From a virus, in IMG/VR virus record IMGVR_UViG_3300046522_000512, positions 1-64,000 of that record: a stretch of DNA of 64,000 bases; one strand, given 5' to 3'. How positions within the stretch are numbered: the stretch's first letter is position 1; each line of letters opens with the position of its first letter. Position numbers and translations under genes: made by a program. This document shows, piece by piece, positions 17,487 to 25,197 of the stretch. Under the pieces are notes generated by a model that worked only from the letters and a program-made list of their open reading frames with translations, had not been told where the DNA came from and did no database searches.

Positions 17487-17495
17487 CGTCAGGGA

Positions 17496-17978
17496 TCAGG
17501 AGTAGGTGAAGCCGTTCGCCTTGGTCACGGCCCCCGCCTCGTCGCCGACGACGACGTTCACCGCGCCAGCAGCGTGGGCCGGAGCCGTAACCTGGATGGT
17601 CTCGGCAGTCAGAATTTTGAGGTTCGTGCCCGCGGTGGCGCCGAACTTGACGTCGGCGACGCCGTCGAGGTTCGTGCCGGTGATGGTCACCACCGTTCCG
17701 CCGGCGGCCAGGCCGGTGGCCGGGGACACCGTCGCGACGGTCGCCGCAGGGAACAGCTTGTCGATCTGCGACTGACGCACCACCGCCCCGGCCCGGAACA
17801 TGAGCGTCTTGATCGAGCCCTCGGGGACGCCGTCACGGCTGCCCGTGGGGCGGGTGCCCTCGTCGTGCCGACGGGTGGCGTACACGTCCTGGGTGACGAT
17901 CAGCTCGGGGTCGGATACCGCACTGGTAGGGAATGCGGCCTTGGTGATGCGGGCACCGGCGGCGTTGTACAGGCCCAT
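17496..17978 (-). CDS. Head protein with IPT/TIG (Ig-like) domain, possible decoration protein
   Basis: A 160-residue protein from ATG 17978. Residues 1-80 (MGLYNAAGARITKAAFPTSAVSDPELIVTQDVYATRR...) resemble a small head protein. Residues about 83-160 are a clear IPT/TIG fold (VSPATGLAAGGTVVTITGTNLDG, VKFGATAGTNLKI, VTAPAHAAGAVNVVVGD, NGFTYS). Ig-like domains on phage head or tail tube proteins are surface displays that bind weakly to carbohydrates. It lies two genes after the capsid gene. SD GAAAGGGG; motif copy about 54 bases upstream. Confidence 0.75.
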   Translation of the reverse strand: MGLYNAAGARITKAAFPTSAVSDPELIVTQDVYATRRHDEGTRPTGSRDGVPEGSIKTLMFRAGAVVRQSQIDKLFPAATVATVSPATGLAAGGTVVTITGTNLDGVADVKFGATAGTNLKILTAETIQVTAPAHAAGAVNVVVGDEAGAVTKANGFTYS

Positions 17979-18056
17979 GAGGAGCCCCTTTCTCAGGTGT
18001 GGTCGAGTGCCGCAGGGTGCCCGACGAGAGGCCCTACAGTCGCCGCCTGGAGCCCG

Positions 18057-19304
18057 TCACAGGATGCGGAGGTCGTCCCACCCGTCCTTCGTGACGGAGA
18101 AGACCATCAGGCCCGGCTGGGACACCTCGCCCGAGCGCATCGTGTACCAGTCCGATCCGTTGTCCAGCGTGGGTGCCTGCACCCACAGCCGGCCCGCGCC
18201 GAGCTGCTGCGCACGGAAGTGGTGGAAGTGCCCGGACACGAGGATCTTGGCGTCCGCGATGGGCTGACGACCGAACGTCTGGCCCTTCCACCAGTCCGGC
18301 GCCTTCTCCGGGCGGGCGTACTGGTGACCGTGGTTGAGGCCCACGATGGTGCCCGCCATGTCCAGGGAGACGGTGTCGCGCCAGGGCTCCGGCGTCACGA
18401 ACGAGACGTGCCCGTACGCGTCCGGGTTCTTGGCGTACGCGTCCGCGATCTGGCTCAAGACCTCGATGCCCCAGTCGTCCTCCGGGGGCCCCACAGGGTC
18501 CTTCCCGCGCCGTACGCGGGCATGGTTGCTGCCGCACGTCGCGGCGACCACCCGAGGGAACGCGGTGGCGAGACGGTCCAGGCCCTCGAAGCTCAGCCGC
18601 CGGTGCACGCGCACCATCTGCGTGAGTGTCAGGTCGTTCGTGTATGCCTGACTCGCGACGTTCTCGAACCCCTCGATGCAGTCCCCGGCGTCGAGCCAAT
18701 ACGCGGAGTCGGGGGCCCGCCCGATCTTCCCGAGGTCACGCATGTGGTCCTGGAGCCGGTCGAAGCGCTCACCGACCCGGGCCACCAGCTCCCTGGTTCC
18801 GCCGTCCCGGCCGACCTTCCCGGCCTGCGGGTCCGCGTACACCACGGCGAGCGCCCGCTCCGTCGTCTCGGCCGGAGTGCGCGGGGTGCGGCGGCGCCGC
18901 ATCGCGTCCTTGATCAGGCTGTTGAGGTCTTCAGCGGACGCCCACCCGGGCGTCGAGGGCTCGATCAGGTAGCGGCAGCGCCACACCGGCCGGGTCACCG
19001 CGTCCTCGCCCTGCGCGTCGCGATGCCACGCGGCCGGGTCGTGGCGGGCCTCCACGAGCCTGACCCGGTAGCCCTCGGGCACGACTAGGCCGAGCTCCTC
19101 CACCCGCTCACGCCAACCGAGTTCGTCCTGTCCCGGCGCCTCGGCGGCCGGCGCGGTGACGAGCATCGATCCGCCCGGCTCGTAGCGCACCCCGGGCTCC
19201 CAGCCCTTCGGCGCCGCGGTGGTGGGCCGGGTCGTCTCCGGCGGTGTGGTCTGCTCTGCAGAGGCGGGCGCCAGGAGCGCATCTAGCTGTTCGTCGAGAC
19301 TCAT
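18057..19304 (-). CDS. Calcineurin-like metallophosphoesterase
   Basis: A 415-residue protein from ATG 19304, which overlaps the previous stop (ATGA); an in-frame ATG 15 bases upstream is possible. The metallophosphoesterase signatures are in order: VYADPQAGK (about 154), WLDAGDCIEG, CGSNHARVRR (GNH-type), LNHGHQYAR and SGHFHHFRA (GHxH). The first motif has Gln where His is usual, so metal site 1 is atypical. The N-terminal about 140 residues are partly disordered and partly WRCRYLIE-type beta. It sits between capsid and connector genes. The substrate (DNA ends, nucleotides or protein phosphates) cannot be told from sequence. Confidence 0.8.
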   Translation of the reverse strand: MSLDEQLDALLAPASAEQTTPPETTRPTTAAPKGWEPGVRYEPGGSMLVTAPAAEAPGQDELGWRERVEELGLVVPEGYRVRLVEARHDPAAWHRDAQGEDAVTRPVWRCRYLIEPSTPGWASAEDLNSLIKDAMRRRRTPRTPAETTERALAVVYADPQAGKVGRDGGTRELVARVGERFDRLQDHMRDLGKIGRAPDSAYWLDAGDCIEGFENVASQAYTNDLTLTQMVRVHRRLSFEGLDRLATAFPRVVAATCGSNHARVRRGKDPVGPPEDDWGIEVLSQIADAYAKNPDAYGHVSFVTPEPWRDTVSLDMAGTIVGLNHGHQYARPEKAPDWWKGQTFGRQPIADAKILVSGHFHHFRAQQLGAGRLWVQAPTLDNGSDWYTMRSGEVSQPGLMVFSVTKDGWDDLRIL

Positions 19305-19570
19305 CGCGGGCACCTGCATCCGTTCGAGGCGCCGCGGCGCCGGTGCCGTGCCACAGACGGGGCTTGCACGGGATAGCCGCTGGCCGTGAGCGTGTCCGCG
19401 ATCCGTGTGGAAGTCACCATGCGGGTGTCGAGCAGCCCGTTCAGCTTCTCTGCGGTCGCGGCGTCGAGAGACGCCAGGATGTCGCCGACCGTGCAGCGCG
19501 CGCCGCGGCGTGGGGCGGGCTCGGTCATGAGCTGGGTCAGGGCCGTGCTCAGCCCGTCAGTGTCTGCCAC
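19301..19570 (-). CDS. Small HTH-like protein paired with the metallophosphoesterase
   Basis: An 89-residue protein from GTG 19570 (SD GAGGATCC). The middle (CTVGDILASLDAATAEKLNGLLDTRMVTSTRIADTL) looks like a winged-helix or HTH (rule DILASLD...TRIADTLTASGYPV), and the end is cationic with GCRC. It overlaps the next gene by ATGA, suggesting a two-component unit with the metallophosphoesterase. The tail SGYPVQAPSVARHRRRGASNGCRCPR might bind nucleic acid. Function unknown. Confidence 0.7.
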   Translation of the reverse strand: MADTDGLSTALTQLMTEPAPRRGARCTVGDILASLDAATAEKLNGLLDTRMVTSTRIADTLTASGYPVQAPSVARHRRRGASNGCRCPR

Positions 19571-19597
19571 GGCGGATCCTCGCTCTCTCCATGAGTA

Positions 19598-19625
19598 CGG
19601 GGCCGGACCATACGGTCCGGCCCCG
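19598..19625 (-). terminator. Hairpin between major capsid and downstream gene
   Basis: A 12-bp perfect stem (19598-19609 / 19614-19625; arm CGGGGCCGGACC) with a 4-base loop lies 45 bases after the capsid stop. It likely ends or attenuates the abundant capsid message. It abuts the intergenic motif at 19625-19633. A strong stem with no U-run is typical for high-GC hosts. Confidence 0.75.
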
Positions 19626-19669
19626 CTAACGTCCCCGAGTGCTGACTTTCACGACCGGTAGGCCGCTAC

Positions 19670-20974
19670 TTACACCGGGTCGGTCCACGTACCAATGACG
19701 AAGCTCTCCGGTCGGGAAACCTCAAGTGCCAGCCGCTCGTCGGCACGGAACGTGAGGACGCCCCTCTCGAAGTTGTCGCTGTTCTCCGAGGACACGGTGA
19801 CCGACACGTTCTCCCGGTCGTAGATCTGCGCGCCCATCCCGAACGAGCCGAGGAGGTACTTGTCGTCGGGCATGGCCGTGGTCTCGACGACGTTGACGCG
19901 CCACACGCGCTTCTGGGCGCCGACGGCGACCTGGAGCGCGACGCGGAAGGCGCCGTTGTTGTCGGTCTCGACCTCGACCTGCTCCCACATGGTGGGGCTG
20001 AGGACGACGCCGGTCGGCTCATACTCGGCGAGCAACGCCTTGGTCATCGCGCGCCGCATCTGGATGGAGAACTTGTCGGTGTTCTGCCCGGTGTACGTCT
20101 GGACGCCGGTGGTGTTGAACAGGCCGGTGATCTTGGTGCCGTCGGTGCCGACCGAGTGAAGGAGGTCCCAGTCCTCGGCAAACTTGATGCCCTCGATCAG
20201 ACGGCTGTTGATGAACTGCTTCAGACGCGGTTCGTCGGACAGGATGTTCTTGTGCCCGTCGAGCATGTGGGCGATCTCGCTGACCGGGAAGGAAACCGGC
20301 TGGAGGGTCAGCTTCGAGCGGGGGGCCCGTCCGAACACGTCGGTGTCGAGGCCGGTCGGCGCGGACGTGCCGTCGGCCGCGCGACGCTCGGCGACCTGCG
20401 CGGCGTTGTTCACCCAGCCGGTCTCGCGGATGCCCTGAAGTACCGCGTTCTTCGTGGTCGCCTTCGGGAAAAGATCGCGAATGTGGAACTTTCGGCGCTG
20501 CGCGTCGGTGATCCCGAGATCCTGGACGCCGCCGAGGGCCGCGTGGGTCTGGGTGCCGGCCGACAGGGAGAAGATCGACTTCCCCTCCATCTCGGCGCGG
20601 ATGAACGGGCGGTCCTTGAACTGCGCGCGGGCCGCGGCCTGGTAGGCGTCGGACGCGACGAACATGTCACCGAGAGACTTGACCTCGGTGTCGGAGCCGG
20701 AGCCGCCGCCGCCGTAGTACTGACCCGCGGCCGAGGAGCCGGCGGGGGCGTCGAGGTACTGGCCGAGGGCTTCGGCGCCGGTCGCGGCGTCGATCAGGCC
20801 CTTGATCTCCTGGGCGTCCTTGACCGCCTTGACGTAGGCGTTGCGCTGCTCGGTGGAGACGACGAATGCGCCGTTCTCCTCCTTGAACGTTCCTGCGATG
20901 CGCTCGGCTTCGGCTGACTTCTCGTTGAGCTGGCTCTTCAGCGAGCGCAGAAGGCTCTGGTCGGTGGTAGGCAT
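19670..20974 (-). CDS. HK97-fold major capsid protein
   Basis: A 434-residue protein from ATG 20974 (SD GGGAG). Residues 1-70 are a charged coiled coil (delta or scaffold-like domain). A Gly-rich linker (GQYYGGGGSGSDTEVKSLGDMF) at about 85-110 is a plausible protease cleavage zone, then the HK97 core (FPKATTKNAVLQGIRETGWVNNAAQVAERRA, KLTLQPVSFPVSEIAHM, GTKITGLFNTTGVQ, VVLSPTMWEQVE, FGMGAQIYDRENVSVTVSSENSDNFERGVLTFRADERLALEVSRPESFVIG). It follows the prohead protease gene, as in HK97. Confidence 0.95.
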   Translation of the reverse strand: MPTTDQSLLRSLKSQLNEKSAEAERIAGTFKEENGAFVVSTEQRNAYVKAVKDAQEIKGLIDAATGAEALGQYLDAPAGSSAAGQYYGGGGSGSDTEVKSLGDMFVASDAYQAAARAQFKDRPFIRAEMEGKSIFSLSAGTQTHAALGGVQDLGITDAQRRKFHIRDLFPKATTKNAVLQGIRETGWVNNAAQVAERRAADGTSAPTGLDTDVFGRAPRSKLTLQPVSFPVSEIAHMLDGHKNILSDEPRLKQFINSRLIEGIKFAEDWDLLHSVGTDGTKITGLFNTTGVQTYTGQNTDKFSIQMRRAMTKALLAEYEPTGVVLSPTMWEQVEVETDNNGAFRVALQVAVGAQKRVWRVNVVETTAMPDDKYLLGSFGMGAQIYDRENVSVTVSSENSDNFERGVLTFRADERLALEVSRPESFVIGTWTDPV

Positions 20975-21084
20975 TTTGGTTGCACTCCCTGTGCTGGACG
21001 GGCGATGACGTGCGCATCACGCCCGGCCAGCACCGGGACGTCTCAACGCTGGGGCGCATGGAAAGGCACAGGGGGTGTTAGCGT

Positions 21085-21128
21085 CTCGGGCTCCCGGCCA
21101 CGCAGGGACGCGCAGCGGGGAGCCCGAG
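21085..21128 (-). terminator. Hairpin between protease and capsid genes
   Basis: An 11-bp perfect stem (21085-21095 / 21118-21128, CTCGGGCTCCC) with a 22-base loop is placed 12 bases after the protease stop. The 3' arm runs into the intergenic motif GACGCTAAC (21077-21085). Confidence 0.65.
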
Positions 21129-21140
21129 GAAAACCGCAGT

Positions 21141-23123
21141 TCAGATGGCAAGTGCGGCGAGTGCCGCCTTGACCTCCGTGGGGTCCAGGTGCACGGAGTC
21201 GTTCTCGTCGGCCGGGGTGTTCCCCGGGGGAACAGCCGTGTCGGCGTAGGGGATTGTGCTGTCGGCCGGTCCGTCGTCGGCGGTGGCGCTGTCGGCGAGT
21301 TCGTCATAGGCGGCGGGATCGCCGTCCCCGTCGTCGGGCCAGCCGTCGGTGATCGAGTACTTGTCCAGCCACGAGTCGGAGTCGTCCGAGCTGCCGTCGT
21401 CCATGGGGGCGCCCTTCTTCGACAGGGCGTCGAGGAGTTTCCCGATGGTGGGCCGCAGGTGTTCCAGGTGCGCGGGTCCGGCGTCGGACACCTCGATCAG
21501 CGCCGTGGCGTCCTGAAGAGCCCGGTCGGTCGGCCTGATGAACCGCTCGCGGGTGGACTCCGTGGCGTCGGCCAGGCGCTCCGGCCCGGCAACAGGGGTG
21601 GCCACGGTGGTGAGTTCCACCTGAACGGGCACGCCCAGGTCCACGTCCCGGCCCGACACGGTGTACGGGATGGCGTACGTGTCCGTGTCGCCGTCGTCGT
21701 AGCGGCTGACGATGATCCGGTCGGGGTAGGTCGCCTCGATCGCCACCCAGCAGCATTCCGGCTGCTCGGGGCCCCCGCCGCCGCGGTCGTCGTTGTCCGG
21801 GGTGAGCAGTGCGCGCGCAGCTTTGCTGAGCTGGTCGCGGAGCTGCTCGTAGGAGTAGGGCATGGGTGTGCTCATGAGTCGCTCCGGAAGCTGAATGGGT
21901 TCGGCGGACTTGGCCTCGATGACGATCTGCGCGGCCGACTTCTGCTCCAGCACCGCGGCGTGGGTGGCGGCCGACTTCGCCTCCATCACGATCTGCGCCG
22001 CCGACTTCGCCTCCATCGAGGCGGCGGGTGCGGCCGCGGTCTCGTCGGAGGCCGCGCCGAGCGGCACCTCGAACTCGTCGCCGCCGCGCACCACGTGGAG
22101 CGTCGTGAAGGTGACCGGGGTGGCCGGCACCGGGTCGGTGCTGTCCAGGTCGTATCCGAGGGTGACGTGCGGGGTGAACCCGTGGTCGTCGCGGACCGCC
22201 TCCGAGTACGGGGACCCGGACAGGGCGAGTACAACCTGCTGCCGCAGCTCTGCGAGGCCCGGCACGTCGACCGGCACCCACGTGGGTATGCCGTCCCCGG
22301 TGTCGGGAAAGACGCCGAGGCCGCCGAGGGTGCCCGTCAGCGGGCCCGAGTCGTTCACGGCCGGGGTGACGATGTCGCGCAGGTCGTCAGGGTGCCCGCC
22401 GAGGTCGCCGACGTCGCCGAGGTAGGCGAGCGTGATGTGCAGGCTCTCCGGGGCGGTGCCGTCGGGCTGGGCGATGGATGCGGCGACGTCGGCCGGGATC
22501 TTCAGCGCGACCATCACGCCGCGCCCCACCTGCGACTCGGCCGCCTTCAGCTCGACCGCCGACCATGTGGCCTTGCGCTCCAGTTCGTCGCGCGCCCGGG
22601 TCGCTGCCTTCACTTCGATGCTCCGCGTCATCGGGTGCGCGCCGTGAAGTACGGGGCTCACCTCGTACAGGTCCAGGTCGTGGATGATGCGGACGCCGTC
22701 GTGACGCTTGGACGCGCCGCCCGGGGGGACCTTGAAGCCGATGGAGAACTGCGCTTCGCCGTTCTCATGCCACTGGCGGACCTGTTCGTAGGCATCGCGG
22801 CCGCGGGTGGTGCGCAGGTTGTACTGGCAGGTCGCGACAAGCGCTCCGGCCTCCTTGGGCCACACGGAGCCGCCCGGGATCGAGGCGAAGCGCGGATCTC
22901 CCGGCATCCACTCCTCGATCGACAGGACACTGCCGACCGGCTCTTTCCAGTCGTGGCTCCACACCGGCTTTACACGGCGGGACGCGAGGGTGCGGGTGAA
23001 CGCTCCGGGGATGATGAGGTCTTCGACATCGTCGACCACGCCTGTGACTGCGAAGATGGCGCGGACGATGCCCTTTCCGCCGCGGGCGCGGCGCAGCATT
23101 GCGGTGGGCGGCGGGCTCGGCAC
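21141..23123 (-). CDS. Prohead protease fused to a 2H phosphoesterase domain
   Basis: A 660-residue protein from GTG 23123 (SD AGGAGG). Residues 1-170 are an S78-type HK97 prohead protease with the expected triad (His57 in VWSHDWKEPVG, Ser127 in QFSIGF, Glu154 in LYEVSPVL). Residues about 200-340 are a 2H phosphoesterase (2'-5' RNA ligase/LigT-like) with both HxT motifs (HITLAYLG at 229, HVTLGYD at 319). A repetitive linker follows (AKSAAQIVMEAKSAA...), then an acidic C-terminal region that ends LDPTEVKAALAALAI, a motif shared with the giant protein. Proteases of this family mature the prohead. The 2H domain is an addition that could act on cyclic or 2'-5' oligonucleotides. Confidence 0.9.
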   Translation of the reverse strand: MPSPPPTAMLRRARGGKGIVRAIFAVTGVVDDVEDLIIPGAFTRTLASRRVKPVWSHDWKEPVGSVLSIEEWMPGDPRFASIPGGSVWPKEAGALVATCQYNLRTTRGRDAYEQVRQWHENGEAQFSIGFKVPPGGASKRHDGVRIIHDLDLYEVSPVLHGAHPMTRSIEVKAATRARDELERKATWSAVELKAAESQVGRGVMVALKIPADVAASIAQPDGTAPESLHITLAYLGDVGDLGGHPDDLRDIVTPAVNDSGPLTGTLGGLGVFPDTGDGIPTWVPVDVPGLAELRQQVVLALSGSPYSEAVRDDHGFTPHVTLGYDLDSTDPVPATPVTFTTLHVVRGGDEFEVPLGAASDETAAAPAASMEAKSAAQIVMEAKSAATHAAVLEQKSAAQIVIEAKSAEPIQLPERLMSTPMPYSYEQLRDQLSKAARALLTPDNDDRGGGGPEQPECCWVAIEATYPDRIIVSRYDDGDTDTYAIPYTVSGRDVDLGVPVQVELTTVATPVAGPERLADATESTRERFIRPTDRALQDATALIEVSDAGPAHLEHLRPTIGKLLDALSKKGAPMDDGSSDDSDSWLDKYSITDGWPDDGDGDPAAYDELADSATADDGPADSTIPYADTAVPPGNTPADENDSVHLDPTEVKAALAALAI

Positions 23124-23211
23124 GGCGGGTTCCTCCTAGGCGGGGCTCTCGATGCGCGCACCGTGCCCCGCCCGGGGGGTTAGCGTCCCGCCGTGGCCTT
23201 CCGGCCGGGCC

Positions 23212-23784
23212 TCACTTCCACGGCTTGCCCTTCTTCTTCTTGGGGTCCGCGGGGTCCACTTCGCCGCCCGAGCCGTCGGCCGGGTCGTTGGGGACGGCTT
23301 CGTCCGCGGTGCCGTAGTCCAGCGCGAGGCCGCCGTCGTCCGCGGCCGCGGGATCGGCGGCGGGATCGCCGGCCGCCGGGTCCTGCGCTGCGGGGTCCTG
23401 CATCGCGGGGTCCTGCGCTGCGGGGTCCGGCTGGTCGCCGGTGCCGCCGGACTGCGCCATACCGGCGTCGTCCACGTCGATGGCCCACGTGTCCGGGTCC
23501 GAGTAGCGCCACACCTGCCCGGACTCGTCACGGACCCAGCACGTCAGCGTGCCGTCCTCCGCCTTGTCCAGCCACGCCTGCTCGCCGTTGTTGCCGGAGA
23601 AAGAGGCGTACGCCTGCGCCGGATCGGTCTCGTCGCCCTCGTCGTAGGCGTCGCCCGCCCACGGCCGGGCGTCATCCTGATGCGGTGGCTGAAGCTCCGG
23701 CGGCTGTTCGGCAGCCGGGTCCATGCCCTGCGCCGCCGGGTCCTGGGACGGGGGCAGCGCCTTCACCTCGAATCTGTAGTCCAC
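23212..23784 (-). CDS. Acidic virion-operon protein with DPAAQ repeats
   Basis: A 190-residue protein from GTG 23784. The N-terminus reads MDYRFEVKALPPSQ. Residues about 60-105 (EQAWLDKAEDGTLTCWVRDESGQVWRYSDPDTWAIDVDDAGM) form a small globular domain. The rest is acidic, with DPAAQDPAMQDPAAQDPAA repeats and a basic last stretch DPKKKKGKPWK. Its start lies 25 bases after an intergenic motif copy (23810-23818) with no SD and a leader ending TTCGCGGC. It precedes the protease gene, so a scaffold or internal head role is possible but unproven. Confidence 0.75.
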   Translation of the reverse strand: MDYRFEVKALPPSQDPAAQGMDPAAEQPPELQPPHQDDARPWAGDAYDEGDETDPAQAYASFSGNNGEQAWLDKAEDGTLTCWVRDESGQVWRYSDPDTWAIDVDDAGMAQSGGTGDQPDPAAQDPAMQDPAAQDPAAGDPAADPAAADDGGLALDYGTADEAVPNDPADGSGGEVDPADPKKKKGKPWK

Positions 23785-24093
23785 GCCGCGAAGGGTCGGG
23801 AGTTCAAGAGCTTGCGTCTCGGCCTCCGCCAGGAGCGTGGCCCGGACGACTGCGCCCGCCTGTGGCCGGTCGGTTCGAATTGCAACAAATTGGTTAAAGC
23901 GCTAGACATGTGGCGAGAGCCCGGTGTCCGATGGGCATCGTTTTCAGCAGGGCCCCACCTCAAGGGTGTGAGCGCTTCAGGCGAACCCGACCGCCTAGTT
24001 CCCGGTCGGGTTCGCCTGACGGCTTTTCCGACGGAACGGTCGCGTACGTCCATCCACGCCCACACCATGTACCTGCCGGTACGACCAGTCTGC
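23785..24093. other. Non-coding stretch before the acidic protein gene
   Basis: About 310 bases without a supported gene. It holds the intergenic motif copy at 23810-23818, the leader of the 23784 gene and the strong hairpin at 23977-24019. Local composition (AT-richer around 23870-23960) differs from the coding regions. A TTCGAAT run near 23875 is not part of a foldable tRNA. Confidence 0.6.
23977..24019 (-). terminator. Strong hairpin downstream of the small membrane gene
   Basis: A 17-bp perfect stem (23977-23993 / 24003-24019) with a 9-base loop. On the plus strand it is followed by GGCTTTT. On the minus strand it lies 75 bases beyond the stop of the 24094-24222 gene. It may be bidirectional, separating the capsid operon part from the toxin-antitoxin region. 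Confidence 0.8.
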
Positions 24094-24222
24094 TTACCTC
24101 CAGGCCGCGATCGCGGCAATGGTTGCCACGATCAGCCCGAGGGCCGCCAGCGCGACCATCCAGCGGTCAGCGGGCCGCCAACGGCGTTTCCCCTTCTTGG
24201 GGTGCTTCTTGGGGTGGTGCAT
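24094..24222 (-). CDS. Small single-pass membrane protein
   Basis: A 42-residue protein from ATG 24222 with SD GGGAGGAAG. It starts HHPKKHPKKGKRRWRPADRW (strongly basic) and is followed by one hydrophobic helix (MVALAALGLIVATIAAIAAW). Basic-in topology is expected, with the N-terminus cytoplasmic. It is divergent from the antitoxin gene. No family recognised. Confidence 0.65.
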   Translation of the reverse strand: MHHPKKHPKKGKRRWRPADRWMVALAALGLIVATIAAIAAWR

Positions 24223-24314
24223 GGGTTCTTCCTCCCATCGCGGTCTAGTGGACGGATAGGCATCTGCACATCTGCCTCAGCACCACCTCCAATGAGCAGG
24301 TGTCACTACCCATA

Positions 24315-24354
24315 CCACACGCACTGTGGTCTACGCCACAGGCTATGTGGTCTA
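24315..24354. promoter_or_regulatory. Operator-like repeats upstream of the toxin-antitoxin genes
   Basis: Direct repeats TGTGGTCTA at 24325-24333 and 24346-24354 (21 bases, two helical turns apart). An overlapping inverted repeat lies at 24324-24341 (CTGTGG / CCACAG) and another at 24315-24330 (ACCACA / TGTGGT). Such clustered repeats upstream of a ribbon-helix-helix gene suit autoregulation. They also lie upstream of the divergent membrane gene. Confidence 0.6.
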
Positions 24355-24448
24355 AACCAATAAATCTCTGTGGGGCGCTGACCAGGAATAACGCTGCTTC
24401 AGGCAACAAACTGGTCTGCATCCGTGGTGAGATCGCGTAGCAGATAGC

Positions 24449-24454
24449 TAGGAT
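24449..24454 (+). promoter_or_regulatory. -10 box placing transcription start at the antitoxin ATG
   Basis: TAGGAT lies six bases before ATG 24461, the geometry of leaderless Streptomyces transcripts. The same spacing occurs at the GNAT gene. No clear -35 is visible. AGGA inside this box could alternatively be a weak SD. Confidence 0.5.
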
Positions 24455-24460
24455 CGGGCT

Positions 24461-24718
24461 ATGGCTAAGACACAGTTGAACGCGCGCGTGCCGGAGGAGC
24501 TGGCCGACGAGGTCCGCTCGGCCGCGAGTAGGGCAGGCATGGACATTGGGGACTACGTCGCCGCAGTCCTTGAGGCTGACCTGGCGGCCGCGTCAGGAAG
24601 CCAAGAACTGCGACAGGCTCGCGCGAACATGCACGCTGCCGCGGCCTACAAGAAGTGGATGGCCAGTGAAAAGTCCGAAGAGGGCGCGATGAGCATGGAG
24701 GAGGTCTTCCACGCGTGA
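24461..24718 (+). CDS. Ribbon-helix-helix antitoxin
   Basis: An 85-residue protein. The N-terminal RHH pattern is KTQLNARVPEELADEVRSAASRAGMDIGDYVAAVLEADL (residues 3-42), where the first strand binds DNA and the two helices dimerise. A charged C-terminal half follows (EGAMSMEEVFHA end), likely wrapping the toxin. It overlaps the next gene by GTGA, the usual order antitoxin then toxin. It is on the plus strand, opposite to the flanking virion genes. Confidence 0.85.
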   Translation: MAKTQLNARVPEELADEVRSAASRAGMDIGDYVAAVLEADLAAASGSQELRQARANMHAAAAYKKWMASEKSEEGAMSMEEVFHA

Positions 24719-24963
24719 CGGCGATCCCGGCAAGGTTCGCTGCCCACGTCGGCGAGACCATCAAGAACCTGCCCGGCCCTGACAAGGAGGAGCTGCACAC
24801 CGCGATCCTGCGGGCGTGTGCGGACCCGATGTCGTGGCCACAGGCCGACAAATACGAGATGGACGAGACGGTGCGCGTCATCACGACGCGCACCGCCATC
24901 GTCCACTACGTGATCCTTCTCGGCGCGGACCCTCACCTGTGGCTCTTCGCCATCACGGTCTGA
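24715..24963 (+). CDS. RelE/ParE-like toxin
   Basis: An 82-residue protein from GTG 24715. The pattern IKNLPGPDKEELHTAILRACADPMSW...VRVITTRTAIVHYVILLGADPHLWLFAITV fits the RelE/ParE fold: two helices, then beta strands ending in a short hydrophobic strand. The catalytic positions of RelE are not evident, so ribonuclease or gyrase action cannot be told apart. It ends 11 bases into the 3' end of the convergent 24953-25180 gene. The antitoxin partner directly upstream supports the call. Confidence 0.75.
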   Translation: MTAIPARFAAHVGETIKNLPGPDKEELHTAILRACADPMSWPQADKYEMDETVRVITTRTAIVHYVILLGADPHLWLFAITV

Positions 24964-25180
24964 CCGCGACCACGCTGGTCTTCTGCCGAAGCAGAGCCAG
25001 CACCGCATCCGCGTCGCCCGGGTCGAGATCCCGCCGGGGCCCGAGGGGGCCGAGCAGCACCGGCGTGCCGGCGTACTGCTCGACCATCGCCCTCACCCGG
25101 CGGGACCCGGTGACCGGGCCCCCGCCGGGGATCTGGACCTGATAGGCGGAACCGTCCTCCATCGTGCCCGTCACCAGCAT
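24953..25180 (-). CDS. Small conserved-looking hypothetical protein
   Basis: A 75-residue protein from ATG 25180 (SD AGGAAGG five bases upstream), MLVTGTMEDGSAYQVQIPGGGPVTGSR... ending LRQKTSVVAVRP. A GTG at 25201 would overlap the stop of the giant gene (GTGA), which is an alternative start. Compact beta-then-alpha pattern. It is the first gene after the 24.4-kb giant gene and ends convergent with the toxin gene, overlapping by 11 bases. No function assigned. Confidence 0.65.
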   Translation of the reverse strand: MLVTGTMEDGSAYQVQIPGGGPVTGSRRVRAMVEQYAGTPVLLGPLGPRRDLDPGDADAVLALLRQKTSVVAVRP

Positions 25181-25197
25181 GCTTGCCTGCCTTCCTG

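Noticed and set aside
23860-23960. tRNA-like GGTTCGAAT and GGTTAAAGCGC runs
   Set aside because: No cloverleaf: the T stem does not pair around TTCGAAT and no anticodon stem or acceptor stem could be drawn.
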